Source: Caballeronia sp. BR00000012568055 (GTDB taxonomy: Bacteria > Pseudomonadota > Gammaproteobacteria > Burkholderiales > Burkholderiaceae). From it: 64,000 nucleotides of DNA. A model generated the notes under the pieces. It was not told where the DNA came from and did not search any database. It saw only the letters and a list, made by a program, of their open reading frames with translations. Positions 51,991 to 61,945 of the stretch are shown in pieces (positions within the stretch are counted from its first letter, which is position 1; each line of letters opens with the position of its first letter). The stretch is from positions 1 through 64,000 of the forward strand of contig NZ_JAQFVG010000237.1 of NCBI RefSeq assembly GCF_029439455.1, given 5' to 3'. The position numbers were made by a program, and so were the translations under genes.

Positions 51991-52609
51991 CTATATCCGC
52001 GACGGCGCGGAAATCTACCGCCAGTCGTTCGCGACCATTCGCGCCGAAGCCGATCTATCCAGTATTCCTGACGATCTGGAAAAGCTCGCCGTGCGCCTGA
52101 TTCATGCGTGCGGCATGGTCGATATCGTCGGCGATCTGCGCTTCTCGCCGGGCGCGGGAAAAGCGGGTCGCGCGGCGCTCGCCCACGGCGCGCCGATTCT
52201 GTGCGATGCACGCATGGTCGCCGAAGGCATCACGCGTGCGCGCCTGCCCGCCGATAATCGCGTCATCTGCACCCTCAGCGATGCCACCGTTCCCGAACGC
52301 GCCCGCGCCATGAACAATACGCGCTCCGCTGCCGCGCTCGAACTATGGCGACCGCACATGGAAGGCGCGATCGTGTCCATCGGCAATGCACCGACTGCGC
52401 TGTTTCATCTGCTCGATATGCTCGACGCGGGCGCACCGAAACCCGCGCTGATTCTGGGCTTTCCGGTCGGTTTCATCGGCGCGGCGGAGTCGAAAGCAAT
52501 GCTCGCAGCGGATAGCCGTGGCGTGCCCTTCGTCGCGCTGCTCGGACGGCGCGGCGGCAGCGCGATGGCCGCTGCCGCAGTGAACGCACTTGCTTCGGAG
52601 GCCGAATGA
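51983..52609 (+). CDS. cobH: Precorrin-8X methylmutase CobH
   Basis: A 208-residue enzyme that moves the C11 methyl to C12, producing hydrogenobyrinate. The catalytic histidine is His41 in [10 protein letters not shown]. The ATG giving MLDYIRDG has GGAG 8 bases upstream; an ATG two codons earlier is too close. It overlaps cobG by 8 bases and cobI by 4 (ATGA). Confidence 0.93.
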   Translation: MLDYIRDGAEIYRQSFATIRAEADLSSIPDDLEKLAVRLIHACGMVDIVGDLRFSPGAGKAGRAALAHGAPILCDARMVAEGITRARLPADNRVICTLSDATVPERARAMNNTRSAAALELWRPHMEGAIVSIGNAPTALFHLLDMLDAGAPKPALILGFPVGFIGAAESKAMLAADSRGVPFVALLGRRGGSAMAAAAVNALASEAE

Positions 52610-53334
52610 CCAAGGGACGGCTCTATGGCCTCGGCGTCGGCCCCGGCGATCCGGAACTCATCACGGTAAAAGCGCTGCGCTTGCTGAAAGCCGCGCCCGT
52701 GGTCGCTTATTTCGTTGCGAAGGGCAAGAAAGGCAACGCGTTCGGCATCATCGAATCGCATCTGGACGAGTCGCAGACGCGCTTGCCGCTGGTCTATCCC
52801 GTGACCACCGAAGCGCTCGAACCGCCGCTGTGTTACGAGACGATCGTCAGCAATTTCTACGATGAATCCGCGCTCACGCTTTCCGGTCACCTGGAAGCGG
52901 GCCGCGACGTCGCCGTGATCTGCGAAGGCGATCCGTTCTTCTACGGCTCGTACATGTATCTGCACGACCGGCTTGCCACGCAATTCGACGCGCATGTCGT
53001 ACCCGGCGTATGTTCGATGCTGGGCGGCGTCGCGGTATTGGGCTTGCCGCTGGTGTATCGCAATCAAAGTTTGTCGGTGTTGTCTGGCGTTCTTTCGGAA
53101 ACCGAACTAAAGACGCGACTTCAAACTGCAGATGCCGCCGTCATCATGAAACTCGGACGAAACTTCGAAAAAGTGCGGCGCGTGCTTGCCGAACTCGGCC
53201 TCGACACACGCGCGCATTACGTGGAACGCGCGACGATGGCGAATCAGCGTATCGTGCCGCTCGATGAAGTCGATCCGATGGCATCGCCCTATTTCTCGCT
53301 GCTCGTCGTACCGGGGACCAAATGGCAGGCATGA
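52606..53334 (+). CDS. cobI: Precorrin-2 C20-methyltransferase CobI
   Basis: A 242-residue tetrapyrrole methylase with [17 protein letters not shown] at its start and [14 protein letters not shown] in the middle, the CobI/CbiL signature. It methylates precorrin-2 at C20, making the substrate of CobG. Its start overlaps the cobH stop as ATGA and its end overlaps the fused cbiG-cobJ gene. Confidence 0.93.
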   Translation: MTKGRLYGLGVGPGDPELITVKALRLLKAAPVVAYFVAKGKKGNAFGIIESHLDESQTRLPLVYPVTTEALEPPLCYETIVSNFYDESALTLSGHLEAGRDVAVICEGDPFFYGSYMYLHDRLATQFDAHVVPGVCSMLGGVAVLGLPLVYRNQSLSVLSGVLSETELKTRLQTADAAVIMKLGRNFEKVRRVLAELGLDTRAHYVERATMANQRIVPLDEVDPMASPYFSLLVVPGTKWQA

Positions 53335-54941
53335 AGCTGGCGATCGTCATTCTGGGAAGCGCGGCGCTCGATACTGCGCGCCGTATTCAGGCGCGCTATC
53401 CCGAAGCGCTCGTGCATGCGCTTGCCAGCCGCGTGCAGGCGGATATCGCGTATGAAGAGTTTGGCGCGCATGTGCGTGAGCTTTATGCCACAGGGACGCC
53501 TATCGTTGCGTTGTGTTCGGCGGGCATCGTGATTCGCGCCTTGGCTGTGTCGCTGGCGGATAAGAGCGCTGAACCGCCGGTGCTCGCGGTTGCGCAAGAC
53601 GGCAGCGCGGTCGTGCCCCTGCTCGGCGGAATGAGTGGCGTGAACGTACTCGCGCGCGAAATCGGCGAAACGCTGGATGTTGCGCCTGCGATTACAACCA
53701 GCGGTGAGTTACGCTTCGGTACGTGCCTGCTTGCGCCGCCGCAAGGTTACGCACTGGCCGATATCGAGCACGGCAAGCGTTTTGTGTCGGATTTGCTGAG
53801 CGGTGAATCGGTGCGGATAGAAGGTCATGCGCCGTGGCTCGATCATGCTGATTTGCCACGCTCTGAAGACGCCGATCGCGTGGTGCGCGTGACGCCGCGA
53901 GCGAATGCCGAAGGACTCGTGATTCATCCTCGCTGCATCGTGGCATGGATCGAAGATGCTTCGTCATCCGATGTAATCGAACGCCTGCGCGATGCGTTGC
54001 GATCGTTCGAACTTGCGCCGCTTGCGCTGGCGGGAATCGTGGCGCGTGCATCGACGGAATCATTGGAAACGGCCGCGCGAGTATTCAATGTGCCGTTGCG
54101 TTTTGCACACAACATACCGTTCGATACCACGCAGGCCTTGAATGCCCACGGTGTCGCGCTACATGTATCGGATGCGCCGGTCGATATCGAAACGATCGGC
54201 CACGCGCGCGGCACGCTGACCGTGATCGGCCTCGGTCCCGGCAGCGCGGAACTCATGACGCCCGCCGCAAAAGCCGCACTCGCCGATGCGCAAGACGTCC
54301 TCGGCTACGAGACTTATGTGCGCATGGCCGGTCCCTTGCGCGCCGATCAGCGCGCGCATATGACGGACAATCGCGAAGAGTTACAACGCGCGCGTCATGC
54401 GTTCGAACTGGCAAGCGAGGGACGACGCGTGGTGGTCGTATCGTCGGGCGATCCGGGCGTCTTTGCGATGGCCGCCGCCGTGCTCGAAGCGCTCGAATCG
54501 AATCCGGAATGGCATGCAGTAAAACTCGCGGTGGTCCCCGGCGTTTCCGCTTCGCTGGCAACGGCGGCGCGTGCGGGTGCGCCGCTGGGTCACGACTTCT
54601 GCGTGCTGTCGTTATCGGACAATCTGAAGCCGTGGGACGTGATCGAAAAACGGATCGCGCTGGCGGGTCAGTCCGATCTGGTGATGGCCTTTTATAACCC
54701 GCTTTCGAAGGCACGGCCGTGGCAATTCGATCGCGCCATCGAAGCCGTACGGCAACATCGCGATGCCAACACGCCCGTGGTTTTAGGCCGCGATATCGGG
54801 CGTCCGGGCGAGACCTTGCGCATCATCACGCTCGGCGAATTGAGCAGCGAACTCGTGGATATGCGCACGATGGTGATCGTCGGTTCATCGACGACGCGGC
54901 GTGTCGGCGAGTGGGTTTATACGCCGCGCTGGTACGAATGA
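53322..54941 (+). CDS. cobJ: CbiG-CobJ fusion: CbiG-like N-terminus with precorrin-3B C17-methyltransferase
   Basis: A 539-residue two-part protein. Residues 1 to about 290 look like CbiG. The CbiG_N part includes [17 protein letters not shown] and [15 protein letters not shown]. It ends with a segment ([20 protein letters not shown] to VPLRFAHNI, about 205-270) resembling a worn CbiG_C/CobE domain without the GIGCRRG motif. From about 292 ([18 protein letters not shown]) the CobJ/CbiH methylase follows, with [10 protein letters not shown] and the C-terminal [14 protein letters not shown]; it methylates C17 and contracts the ring. The start with GGGGA 4 bases upstream is used; an ATGA start three codons on is the alternative. 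Its end overlaps the convergent VWA gene by 25 bases. Confidence 0.88.
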   Translation: MAGMKLAIVILGSAALDTARRIQARYPEALVHALASRVQADIAYEEFGAHVRELYATGTPIVALCSAGIVIRALAVSLADKSAEPPVLAVAQDGSAVVPLLGGMSGVNVLAREIGETLDVAPAITTSGELRFGTCLLAPPQGYALADIEHGKRFVSDLLSGESVRIEGHAPWLDHADLPRSEDADRVVRVTPRANAEGLVIHPRCIVAWIEDASSSDVIERLRDALRSFELAPLALAGIVARASTESLETAARVFNVPLRFAHNIPFDTTQALNAHGVALHVSDAPVDIETIGHARGTLTVIGLGPGSAELMTPAAKAALADAQDVLGYETYVRMAGPLRADQRAHMTDNREELQRARHAFELASEGRRVVVVSSGDPGVFAMAAAVLEALESNPEWHAVKLAVVPGVSASLATAARAGAPLGHDFCVLSLSDNLKPWDVIEKRIALAGQSDLVMAFYNPLSKARPWQFDRAIEAVRQHRDANTPVVLGRDIGRPGETLRIITLGELSSELVDMRTMVIVGSSTTRRVGEWVYTPRWYE

Positions 54942-55690
54942 GCGAGTGCGTTCGAGTGAACGTACTCGGCTCGCCACGCGCGCGCGAACGTCTCACAACG
55001 TCCTGCGTGCGCGAAGCCTTCATCGAAATCCACCACGACGATACGATCCGCGCCATGCGGCACGGCGGGCGTCTCGTTGGTGCGTCCATCGGTCAATAAC
55101 CAGAGCCAGCGCTTCTGCGCGGGCTTGCGGCGTGCAGCACGTTCCAGCACATTCGTCGCGCTTTGGAGTCCCAAACTAATTGGCGTGCCCCCACCGCCGC
55201 CGATCGGCGCAATCCAGCGCTCGTTCCACCAATGCGCCGCGCCCGGCTGACGTCGCACTTCCGCGCGCCCGCCGCCGAAACACACCAGCGCCACTTCCGC
55301 ACGCTCACGATAGGCGCGATCGAACAAGGCAACGAGCAGGCCTTTTGCACGGGCCAAGCGTTCGCGCGCCAGCATGGAGCCGGAGCAATCGAGCACGAAG
55401 CAATGCAATGCTGCGGCGTCTGCGTGCGTGCGTCGAAAGCGAAGATGCTTGGCATCGAATGGCATATTGCGTTTTGCACGCAACGTACCCATCCAGTCGA
55501 TGGCCGTGCTTTCTTCGCCATCGCGTTCAGCGAAACGGCCCTTTGCCCGCGCTTCGTTCCATCGAAGACGATGCCCGCTTGACTGAGCATCGGCGCTTTC
55601 TCTTCGATGGTTCAGGCTTTTTTTGCGGCGAGTGGCCTGACTTGTTTGACCTTTACGGTGCCGGTCGGCTCGGGTGGCAGATAACCCCAA
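54917..55690 (-). CDS. VWA-domain chelatase partner, ChlD/CobT-like
   Basis: A protein with a C-terminal von Willebrand A domain whose metal-site motif reads DCSGSM. The TPISLGLQSA and LLTDGRTN segments are typical of the chelatase D/CobT group. A short N-terminal region (IDWMGTLRAKR) also fits the family. With ChlI and CobN it should form the cobaltochelatase. The start is unclear: the first ATG of the frame lies 79 bases inside chlI, no ATG, GTG or TTG occurs between the chlI stop and an internal Met, and a CTG at 55613-55615 overlaps the chlI stop. The boundaries given are the full open frame. Confidence 0.8.
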   Translation of the reverse strand: MGLSATRADRHRKGQTSQATRRKKSLNHRRESADAQSSGHRLRWNEARAKGRFAERDGEESTAIDWMGTLRAKRNMPFDAKHLRFRRTHADAAALHCFVLDCSGSMLARERLARAKGLLVALFDRAYRERAEVALVCFGGGRAEVRRQPGAAHWWNERWIAPIGGGGGTPISLGLQSATNVLERAARRKPAQKRWLWLLTDGRTNETPAVPHGADRIVVVDFDEGFAHAGRCETFARAWRAEYVHSNALAHSYQRGV

Positions 55691-56619
55691 TCGGATTCGT
55701 TAGGGCTTGCTTTCTGCGGTTCTTTCTCCGGTTCCCGATGCGGCGGCGCAGAGGCTTCATGCTCGCGTCTGCGATGCAGCAAAACCGCATCCGCCACGCG
55801 CTCGACATGCGATACATCGATCCGTGAAGCTGCCTCCAACGCAGCCAGCGCACGCGCCGCCCGCAGCATCACGAGGTCGGCGCGCAAGCCATCGACATGT
55901 GCGGCGATGCAAAGCTCGCTGACGCGTGCATGCACGGCATCGTCGAAATCGAGTGTTCGGAGCAAGGTGCGCGCAGCATGAATACGCTGCTCGAGCGCGT
56001 GCTGCTGCGTGGCATGCTGCATACAAAATGCTAAGGCATCCGTATCGAATGCAAGCCGCGCCTTCACGATCCGCTGCCGCACGTTTGCTTCGAAACAATT
56101 GCTGATCTCGACCGCCAACCCGAAGCGGTCCAGCAATTGCGGACGCAACTCCCCTTCCTCGGGATTCATCGTGCCGATCAACACAAATCGCGCTTCATGC
56201 CGATGCGAAATGCCATCACGTTCGACGATATTCACGCCACTCGCCGCCACATCGAGTAATTGATCGACGAGCGGATTGGGAAGCAGATTCACTTCATCGA
56301 CATACAGCACGCCGAGATGCGCCTTGGCGAGCAGTCCCGGCGAAAACGACACTTTGCTGTCGCGCAACGCGTCCTGAAGATCGAGCGTGCCGATCAATTG
56401 CTCTTCGCTTGCGCCGAGCGGCAAGGTCACAAAACACCCTTCAGGCAAGAGTTCGGCCAGCGCACGCGCCGCCGTCGATTTGGCCGTGCCGCGCGGGCCG
56501 CTGACGAGCACGCCGCCCAATGCGGGATCGACCGCGGCGAGCAATAACGCTTGCTGCAAGGCCTCTTGTCCAACGAGCGCGGTGAACGGAAACACCGGAT
56601 AGTTAGTCGATTCGTTCAC
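55612..56619 (-). CDS. Magnesium-chelatase-like ATPase, ChlI/BchI type, of the cobaltochelatase
   Basis: A 335-residue AAA+ ATPase with Walker A GPRGTAKS at 41-48, Walker B LYVDEVNLL and the GTMNPEEGELRPQLLDRFG sensor segment characteristic of the BchI/ChlI family. It hydrolyses ATP to drive metal insertion with the VWA subunit and CobN. Being wedged between cobN and the VWA gene, and overlapping cobN by 4 bases, it belongs to B12 synthesis rather than chlorophyll. It replaces CobS, which is not seen here. Confidence 0.9.
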   Translation of the reverse strand: MNESTNYPVFPFTALVGQEALQQALLLAAVDPALGGVLVSGPRGTAKSTAARALAELLPEGCFVTLPLGASEEQLIGTLDLQDALRDSKVSFSPGLLAKAHLGVLYVDEVNLLPNPLVDQLLDVAASGVNIVERDGISHRHEARFVLIGTMNPEEGELRPQLLDRFGLAVEISNCFEANVRQRIVKARLAFDTDALAFCMQHATQQHALEQRIHAARTLLRTLDFDDAVHARVSELCIAAHVDGLRADLVMLRAARALAALEAASRIDVSHVERVADAVLLHRRREHEASAPPHREPEKEPQKASPNESDWGYLPPEPTGTVKVKQVRPLAAKKA

Positions 56620-59600
56620 GTCTGCCGGCCTTCCATTTGCTGTTCCACATTCAGTAGATGACGCGTGACATCCTCACGATACGCGCCCGGTTCCTGCCAC
56701 AAGCCTCGCTCCATCGCCTCCAGAAGACGCTCGCAAATCGATTGCAATGCATGCGGATTGTGTTCGTGCATGAACTCGCGCGTCTCTGCATCGTTGACGT
56801 AGGCATCGGTGACGAGCGCATATTGATGATCGGACACCACGCGCGCGGTCGCATCGTAGCCAAAGAGATAATCGACCGTTGCGGCAAGTTCGGATGCGCC
56901 TTTATAGCCGTGCCGCTTCACGCCATCGATCCACTTCGGATTGACGACGCGCGAACGCACCACACGCGAAATCTCTTCGTTCAACGTACGAACGCGCGGC
57001 GCGGCGGGATTGCTGTGATCCGCGTTATACGTCTGCGGCTGCACGCCCGATAAATGACGCACCGCTGCCACCATGCCGCCCTGAAACTGATGATAGTCGT
57101 TCGAGTCGAGCAGATCGTGTTCGCGATTGTCCCGATTCTGCAAGACGACATCGAGCGTCGAAAGACGCGTGCCGAAGCTCGAACGCGCTTCGATCCCGTC
57201 GCCGCCCTGCGAGTACGCAAACCCGCCGGTGCTTTGGTAGGCCGCCGACAAATCCGCGTCCGTTTGCCATTGCCTGAGGTCGATCAACGCCTGCAAACCC
57301 GCACCGTAAGCCCCCGGCTTTGTGCTGAATACTCGCCAGCCCGCACGCGCGCGCGCTTCCTTAGCGTCGATACCGCGTGCCATCAGTTCATCGCGCTCGC
57401 GATGTATCCGTGCGCGGATCGGATTCACGTCATCCGGCTCGTCATCGAGTTCAGCAACGGCTTGAACGGCGGCATCGAACAGATGCATGAGATTGGCGAA
57501 GGCATCGCGAAAGAAGCCTGACACGCGCAGCGTCACGTCGATACGCGGACGATTAAAGATGGAGATCGGCAATATTTCGAAGTCCGTAACACGATGACTC
57601 CCCGCCGCCCATTTCGGTCGCACACCGATCAACGCAAAGGCCTGCGCAATATCATCGCCGCCGGTGCGCATGGTCGCCGTGCCCCATACCGACAAACCGA
57701 TTGCACGTGGAAAGTCGCCATGATCCTGAACATGGCGCTCCACTAAAGCGTTCGCTGACTTTACGCCGAGCGACCACGCGGCCTGCGTGGGCAAGGCGCG
57801 TGTATCGACCGAATAAAAGTTGCGGCCCGTGGGCAAGACATCGGGCCTGCCGCGCGATGGCGGTCCGCTCGGGCCGGGTGGCACAAAGCGGCCTTCGAGT
57901 CCGCGCTTCAGCTGCATGAGCTCTTGCGGACCGCATGCGTCGAGTCTTTGCAACACGTCGCCGCGCAATCTTTTAAGCACCATTGCGCTGCGGGGTCCGG
58001 GTGCATCGGCTTCGTCTTCAAGCAGTTGCATGGCGAACGATTCGAGCCTTTCGCGCGTGTCGCCGTTGTGACGCCACGGCGTGTCGTTTTGCACCGATAG
58101 TGCTTCGGGACGCGCACCGGTCCACGGCGCGGACCAGTCGGCATCGAGCGGATCGAAGTCATCGTGCAGTTGCAGATCGCAGGCAATTGCCGTGATGAAG
58201 CTGGCGTTCGCACCGTCTCCATCGCCGATAGGAAAACGGCCTAAAGCAAGCAGCGTATCGCGTCTTTGCACACCTTCGGGCGATACACCGAACACATGCA
58301 AGCCATCGCGAATCTGCGCTTCCTTAAGCTCGCACAGATACGCGTCGGCACGCGTAAGCAGCACGTCTTCGCTCGATGTATCGCGCGGCGCATCGACACC
58401 GAGTTCCTCGTGCAGACGGTTCTGCACGATATTGTCCAGTATCGACTTTCGCAACAGCTTCGCGCGGCGCGCATCGACCATCAATGCTTCGTAATATTCA
58501 TCAACCTGACGTTCGAGGTCTTGCAGCGGACCATAATTTTCCGCGCGCGTCAGCGGTGGCATCAGATGATCGATGATGACCGCCTGCGCGCGACGCTTCG
58601 CCTGACTGCCTTCGCCCGGATCGTTGACGATAAACGGATAGAGATGCGGCATCGGCCCAAGAATAAGATCGGGCCAGCACGACGCCGACAAAGCCACGCT
58701 TTTCCCCGGCAGCCATTCAAGATTGCCGTGCTTGCCGACATGCACGAGTGCATCGGCATTAAAGCGCAAGCGCAGCCAGAAATAGAACGCGAGATACGAA
58801 TGCGGCGGCACGAGTTCGGCGTCGTGATAGTTCGCGTAGTCGTTGCGTTCGCGCGAACGCGAAGGCTGAATGCCGATAAAGATTTCGCCGCAGCGCAGGC
58901 CCGCGATCATAAAGCGGCCGCGCCGCAGGGTCGGATCTTGCTCGGGCGCGCCCCATGTTTTTTCCAGCGCTTGCCGTGCATCGAGCGGCAATGCGCGATA
59001 CGCATCGAGGTATTCATCGAGCGCGAGGCTTTGCAAGGCCGGGCGCAAATCACGCACGACGGGATCGTTGGTGACGCCTTGCGTCAACGCATAAATCAGC
59101 GCGTCGCCATCTTGCGGAATGGCACCGATGCGATAACCCTCGCGCGACATCATCGACAAAATATTGATAGCCGATGCCGGTGTATCCAGTCCCACGCCAT
59201 TGCCAATGCGCCCTTCGCTTGCCGGATAATTCGCCAGCACCAGCGCGATACGCTTGTGCGCATTTGGCGTCATGCGCAGCTTGCACCAGCGACGGCTTAG
59301 TTCTGCGACGAACTGCACGCGCTCCCTGTCGGGCTGATATCGCACGACATCCACTTGCGTGTGCTTGCAGTAATAGGCGAGTCCTTTAAAACTCACTGCG
59401 CGCGTGATGATGCGCCCGTCAACTTCCGGCAGCGCAACGTGCATGGCGACATCGCGTGAATTAAGGCCGTGATTATCCTTAAGCCAGTCTTCACGATTTC
59501 CGCCGCTAAGAATCACTTGCAGCACGGGCGCATCGCCTGCGACTTCGAATGGCGTTTCATCGCCGATCACACCCGCTGCGAACGCAGTCGTATTAAGGAC

Positions 59601-60389
59601 CAGCGTTGCGCCATGTTCGCGGCACAAACGCTCGACCACTTCACGGCTCACACTTTCTTTAAGCGATGAAATTGCAATCGGCAGCGGATTGAGGCCTTCT
59701 TTTTCTAGCGATTCGATCAGCGCATCGAATACGGCCGTATTGCCGGATTGCAGATGCGCGCGATAAAACAAGATCGCGACGACACTCGCGCCCTCGGTCC
59801 ATCGTGCCTGCCAGTCTTTGATCGAAGCAATTTCGTGCTCCGAATGATAAAGCGCCACCACCGGCAAAGGACTCGGCGCGTGCGGTTCACGTCCAAATCC
59901 AAGCGCACGATGCGCTATCGCACGCAAGAATTCCTCTGCATTGCGCGCGCCGCCTTCACGCAGATACGACGACAACTCGCGGCAAAACGCAGCATCCGCT
60001 GTGCTCTTGCCAATCAAATTCGGGTCTTCGGTGAGATCGCCTGAGAACATCGCAAGCATTTGCTTTTTCTGCTTTGCAAGCGCAACGAGACGTTCAATGC
60101 CATAAGGCCAATACGATTCGCCACCGAGATGATCGACAATCACCGCTTGCGCGTCACGCAGTACGTCGTCGATATAAAAATCGACCGAAGCCGGTTGACG
60201 CAGAAACGCAAGATTGGCGAGCCGCACTTCGGGAAAGCCTGTTTCCAGGCGCGAAAACGCGCTTGCCAGCAGCGCGAGCGTGGTATCTGCAGAACTGAGC
60301 ACGACAATGGGTGCGCGCGTCTGATCGATTCGCATGACGCCTTGCGCGTCATCGACAAAGCCTCCCGGTGTCGTGCGCAGCAAATGCAT
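56616..60389 (-). CDS. cobN: Cobaltochelatase large subunit CobN
   Basis: A 1,257-residue subunit that binds hydrogenobyrinic acid a,c-diamide and inserts Co2+ with the ATPase and VWA partners. Family segments include GGNREDWLKDNHGLNSRDVAMHVALPEVDGR, PHSYLAFYFWLR, HVGKHGNLEWLPGKSVALS and NPKWIDGVKRHGYKGASELA (each seen as shorter conserved blocks). Length fits aerobic-type CobN. It starts 4 bases after cobW and overlaps the ATPase gene. Confidence 0.95.
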   Translation of the reverse strand: MHLLRTTPGGFVDDAQGVMRIDQTRAPIVVLSSADTTLALLASAFSRLETGFPEVRLANLAFLRQPASVDFYIDDVLRDAQAVIVDHLGGESYWPYGIERLVALAKQKKQMLAMFSGDLTEDPNLIGKSTADAAFCRELSSYLREGGARNAEEFLRAIAHRALGFGREPHAPSPLPVVALYHSEHEIASIKDWQARWTEGASVVAILFYRAHLQSGNTAVFDALIESLEKEGLNPLPIAISSLKESVSREVVERLCREHGATLVLNTTAFAAGVIGDETPFEVAGDAPVLQVILSGGNREDWLKDNHGLNSRDVAMHVALPEVDGRIITRAVSFKGLAYYCKHTQVDVVRYQPDRERVQFVAELSRRWCKLRMTPNAHKRIALVLANYPASEGRIGNGVGLDTPASAINILSMMSREGYRIGAIPQDGDALIYALTQGVTNDPVVRDLRPALQSLALDEYLDAYRALPLDARQALEKTWGAPEQDPTLRRGRFMIAGLRCGEIFIGIQPSRSRERNDYANYHDAELVPPHSYLAFYFWLRLRFNADALVHVGKHGNLEWLPGKSVALSASCWPDLILGPMPHLYPFIVNDPGEGSQAKRRAQAVIIDHLMPPLTRAENYGPLQDLERQVDEYYEALMVDARRAKLLRKSILDNIVQNRLHEELGVDAPRDTSSEDVLLTRADAYLCELKEAQIRDGLHVFGVSPEGVQRRDTLLALGRFPIGDGDGANASFITAIACDLQLHDDFDPLDADWSAPWTGARPEALSVQNDTPWRHNGDTRERLESFAMQLLEDEADAPGPRSAMVLKRLRGDVLQRLDACGPQELMQLKRGLEGRFVPPGPSGPPSRGRPDVLPTGRNFYSVDTRALPTQAAWSLGVKSANALVERHVQDHGDFPRAIGLSVWGTATMRTGGDDIAQAFALIGVRPKWAAGSHRVTDFEILPISIFNRPRIDVTLRVSGFFRDAFANLMHLFDAAVQAVAELDDEPDDVNPIRARIHRERDELMARGIDAKEARARAGWRVFSTKPGAYGAGLQALIDLRQWQTDADLSAAYQSTGGFAYSQGGDGIEARSSFGTRLSTLDVVLQNRDNREHDLLDSNDYHQFQGGMVAAVRHLSGVQPQTYNADHSNPAAPRVRTLNEEISRVVRSRVVNPKWIDGVKRHGYKGASELAATVDYLFGYDATARVVSDHQYALVTDAYVNDAETREFMHEHNPHALQSICERLLEAMERGLWQEPGAYREDVTRHLLNVEQQMEGRQT

Positions 60390-60393
60390 GGCG

Positions 60394-61479
60394 TCAGGCC
60401 TGCACGGACGTATTGATCAGCGCGGCGTCGAAGGCGCGTTGCAGCGCTTCACGTTCGAGGTCTTCGCCAATCAGCACGAAACGGCTTTGCGTGCGATCTT
60501 CGCCGGCTTCCCAACGGCGATCGAAGTAACTGTCGAAGCGACGACCCACGCCTTGTACGACGAGCCGCATGGCAGCGTCGGGCAGCGCCGCAAAGCCTTT
60601 AACGCGATAAATCGTGTGCTGCTCGACCAGCGTATGCAAGGCCGCAATCGCCTGCTCGCGCGATTCAACTTTCGCCTGCACTACTACCGAATCGAACTCA
60701 TCGTGATGATGATCCGCATGGCCATCGTCATCGGGCGAACCATGATGATCGTGACGCAAATGAATGGTTTCTTCCGATGCCGCCTGCAAGCCGAGCAGCG
60801 TATGCACGTCGAGTTTGCCCATTTGCGCGGGCACGATCTTCACTTCTGCGGGAATCTCGGGCCGCACAAGCGCTTCGACTTTTGCGAGCGCATCCGCGTC
60901 CATCAAATCCGTCTTGTTGACGATCACCAGATCCGCCGACGACAACTGATCTTCGAACAATTCATGCAGCGGCGACTCATGATCCAGATTCGGATCGGCC
61001 TTGCGTTGTGCATCGACGGCAACGGGATTGGCCGCGAATTGACCGCTTGCCGCAGCAGGACCGTCTACCACGGTGACGACTGCATCGACGGTAAAGGCAT
61101 TTTTGATGGACGGCCAGTTAAAGGCTTGCACGAGCGGCTTAGGCAAAGCGAGGCCCGACGTTTCGATCAACACGTGGTCGATATTTTCACGCCGCTCGAC
61201 CAATTGCTCCATGACCGGATAAAACTCTTCCTGCACGGTGCAGCACAAACAACCGTTAGCCAATTCATAAAGATTGCGGTCTTGAGATTCCGCTTCGTCG
61301 TCGCAGCCGATACCGCAGCCCTTAAGAATTTCCCCGTCGATGCCAAGCTCGCCAAATTCATTGACGATCACCGCAATGCGCAAGCCTTGCGCGTTGGAAA
61401 GAATATGGCGCATGAGCGTGGTCTTGCCGCTGCCGAGAAAACCGGTCACGACCGTCACGGGAATTTTGCGAGTTTGCAT
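60394..61479 (-). CDS. cobW: CobW-family GTPase, metal chaperone of cobalt insertion
   Basis: A 361-residue G3E GTPase with a P-loop GFLGSGKT at 13-20, the metal site Cys77-Leu-Cys-Cys80, NKTD for guanine recognition and a histidine-rich loop (HDHHGSPDDDGHADHHH) near 245-262. CobW is thought to deliver cobalt to the chelatase, and cobN follows after 4 bases. The ATG giving MQTRKIPV has GGAG 6 bases upstream. It is the first gene after a cobalamin riboswitch. Confidence 0.95.
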   Translation of the reverse strand: MQTRKIPVTVVTGFLGSGKTTLMRHILSNAQGLRIAVIVNEFGELGIDGEILKGCGIGCDDEAESQDRNLYELANGCLCCTVQEEFYPVMEQLVERRENIDHVLIETSGLALPKPLVQAFNWPSIKNAFTVDAVVTVVDGPAAASGQFAANPVAVDAQRKADPNLDHESPLHELFEDQLSSADLVIVNKTDLMDADALAKVEALVRPEIPAEVKIVPAQMGKLDVHTLLGLQAASEETIHLRHDHHGSPDDDGHADHHHDEFDSVVVQAKVESREQAIAALHTLVEQHTIYRVKGFAALPDAAMRLVVQGVGRRFDSYFDRRWEAGEDRTQSRFVLIGEDLEREALQRAFDAALINTSVQA

Positions 61480-61611
61480 CGTGGCTCCAGACTGCGTATG
61501 CGCGCGTTTTTTTAAGCGATGCGAGCGGCATCGCGGCAAACATGAGGTGAAACGCGCGTCTTGGTGGATCATGGGCCGTGCCGCATCCCCGCGACAACGA
61601 ACCCGCTAAGA

Positions 61612-61834
61612 GTCCGGCCGGTATCCGGGCTGACGACTAAACCATCTTGCCTTCCCACGCAAAAATGCGCAGTGGCGCTGAAGCGGCTTGCCACGCAAGG
61701 TTTGCGTGGCGGTCGTGTCACCGTTGCGGGTGCAGCGAGTTCGGCGCCTTTCTTTAGCTTTATTGCCAAGGAAAAACACTTCCTGCTTCCCGTTTAACTG
61801 CGCGCGAAAGAAGCTCGCGCGCGAGCACCAAAAC
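61612..61834 (-). promoter_or_regulatory. Cobalamin riboswitch of the cobW-cobN operon
   Basis: On the minus strand the order is GGTGC near 61830, GGGAA at 61787-61791, CTGCACCCGCAACGGT, the B12 box GCCACTG at 61670-61676, GGGAAGGC at 61649-61656, and GTCAGCCCGGATACCGGCC at about 61616-61634. This is the complete classical adenosylcobalamin riboswitch layout, longer than the one before cobG. It ends about 130 bases before the cobW ATG. Excess B12 should switch off cobalt insertion genes. Confidence 0.93.
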
Positions 61835-61842
61835 TGCGTGAA

Positions 61843-61871
61843 AGTCTAGGCTTTAGGCGCTTCAGCGTCAA
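61843..61871 (-). promoter_or_regulatory. Promoter of the cobW operon
   Basis: On the minus strand TTGACG (61866-61871) and TAGACT (61843-61848) are 17 bases apart, the ideal sigma-70 spacing. The transcript would start around 61836, right at the 5' edge of the riboswitch. Confidence 0.7.
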
Positions 61872-61945
61872 GAAAGAGGCAACCTCGCCAAAGCGTTTCT
61901 TGTGATATCGTGCGGCGCTTGAACGTCCCTTTTTTCGCTTGAATC

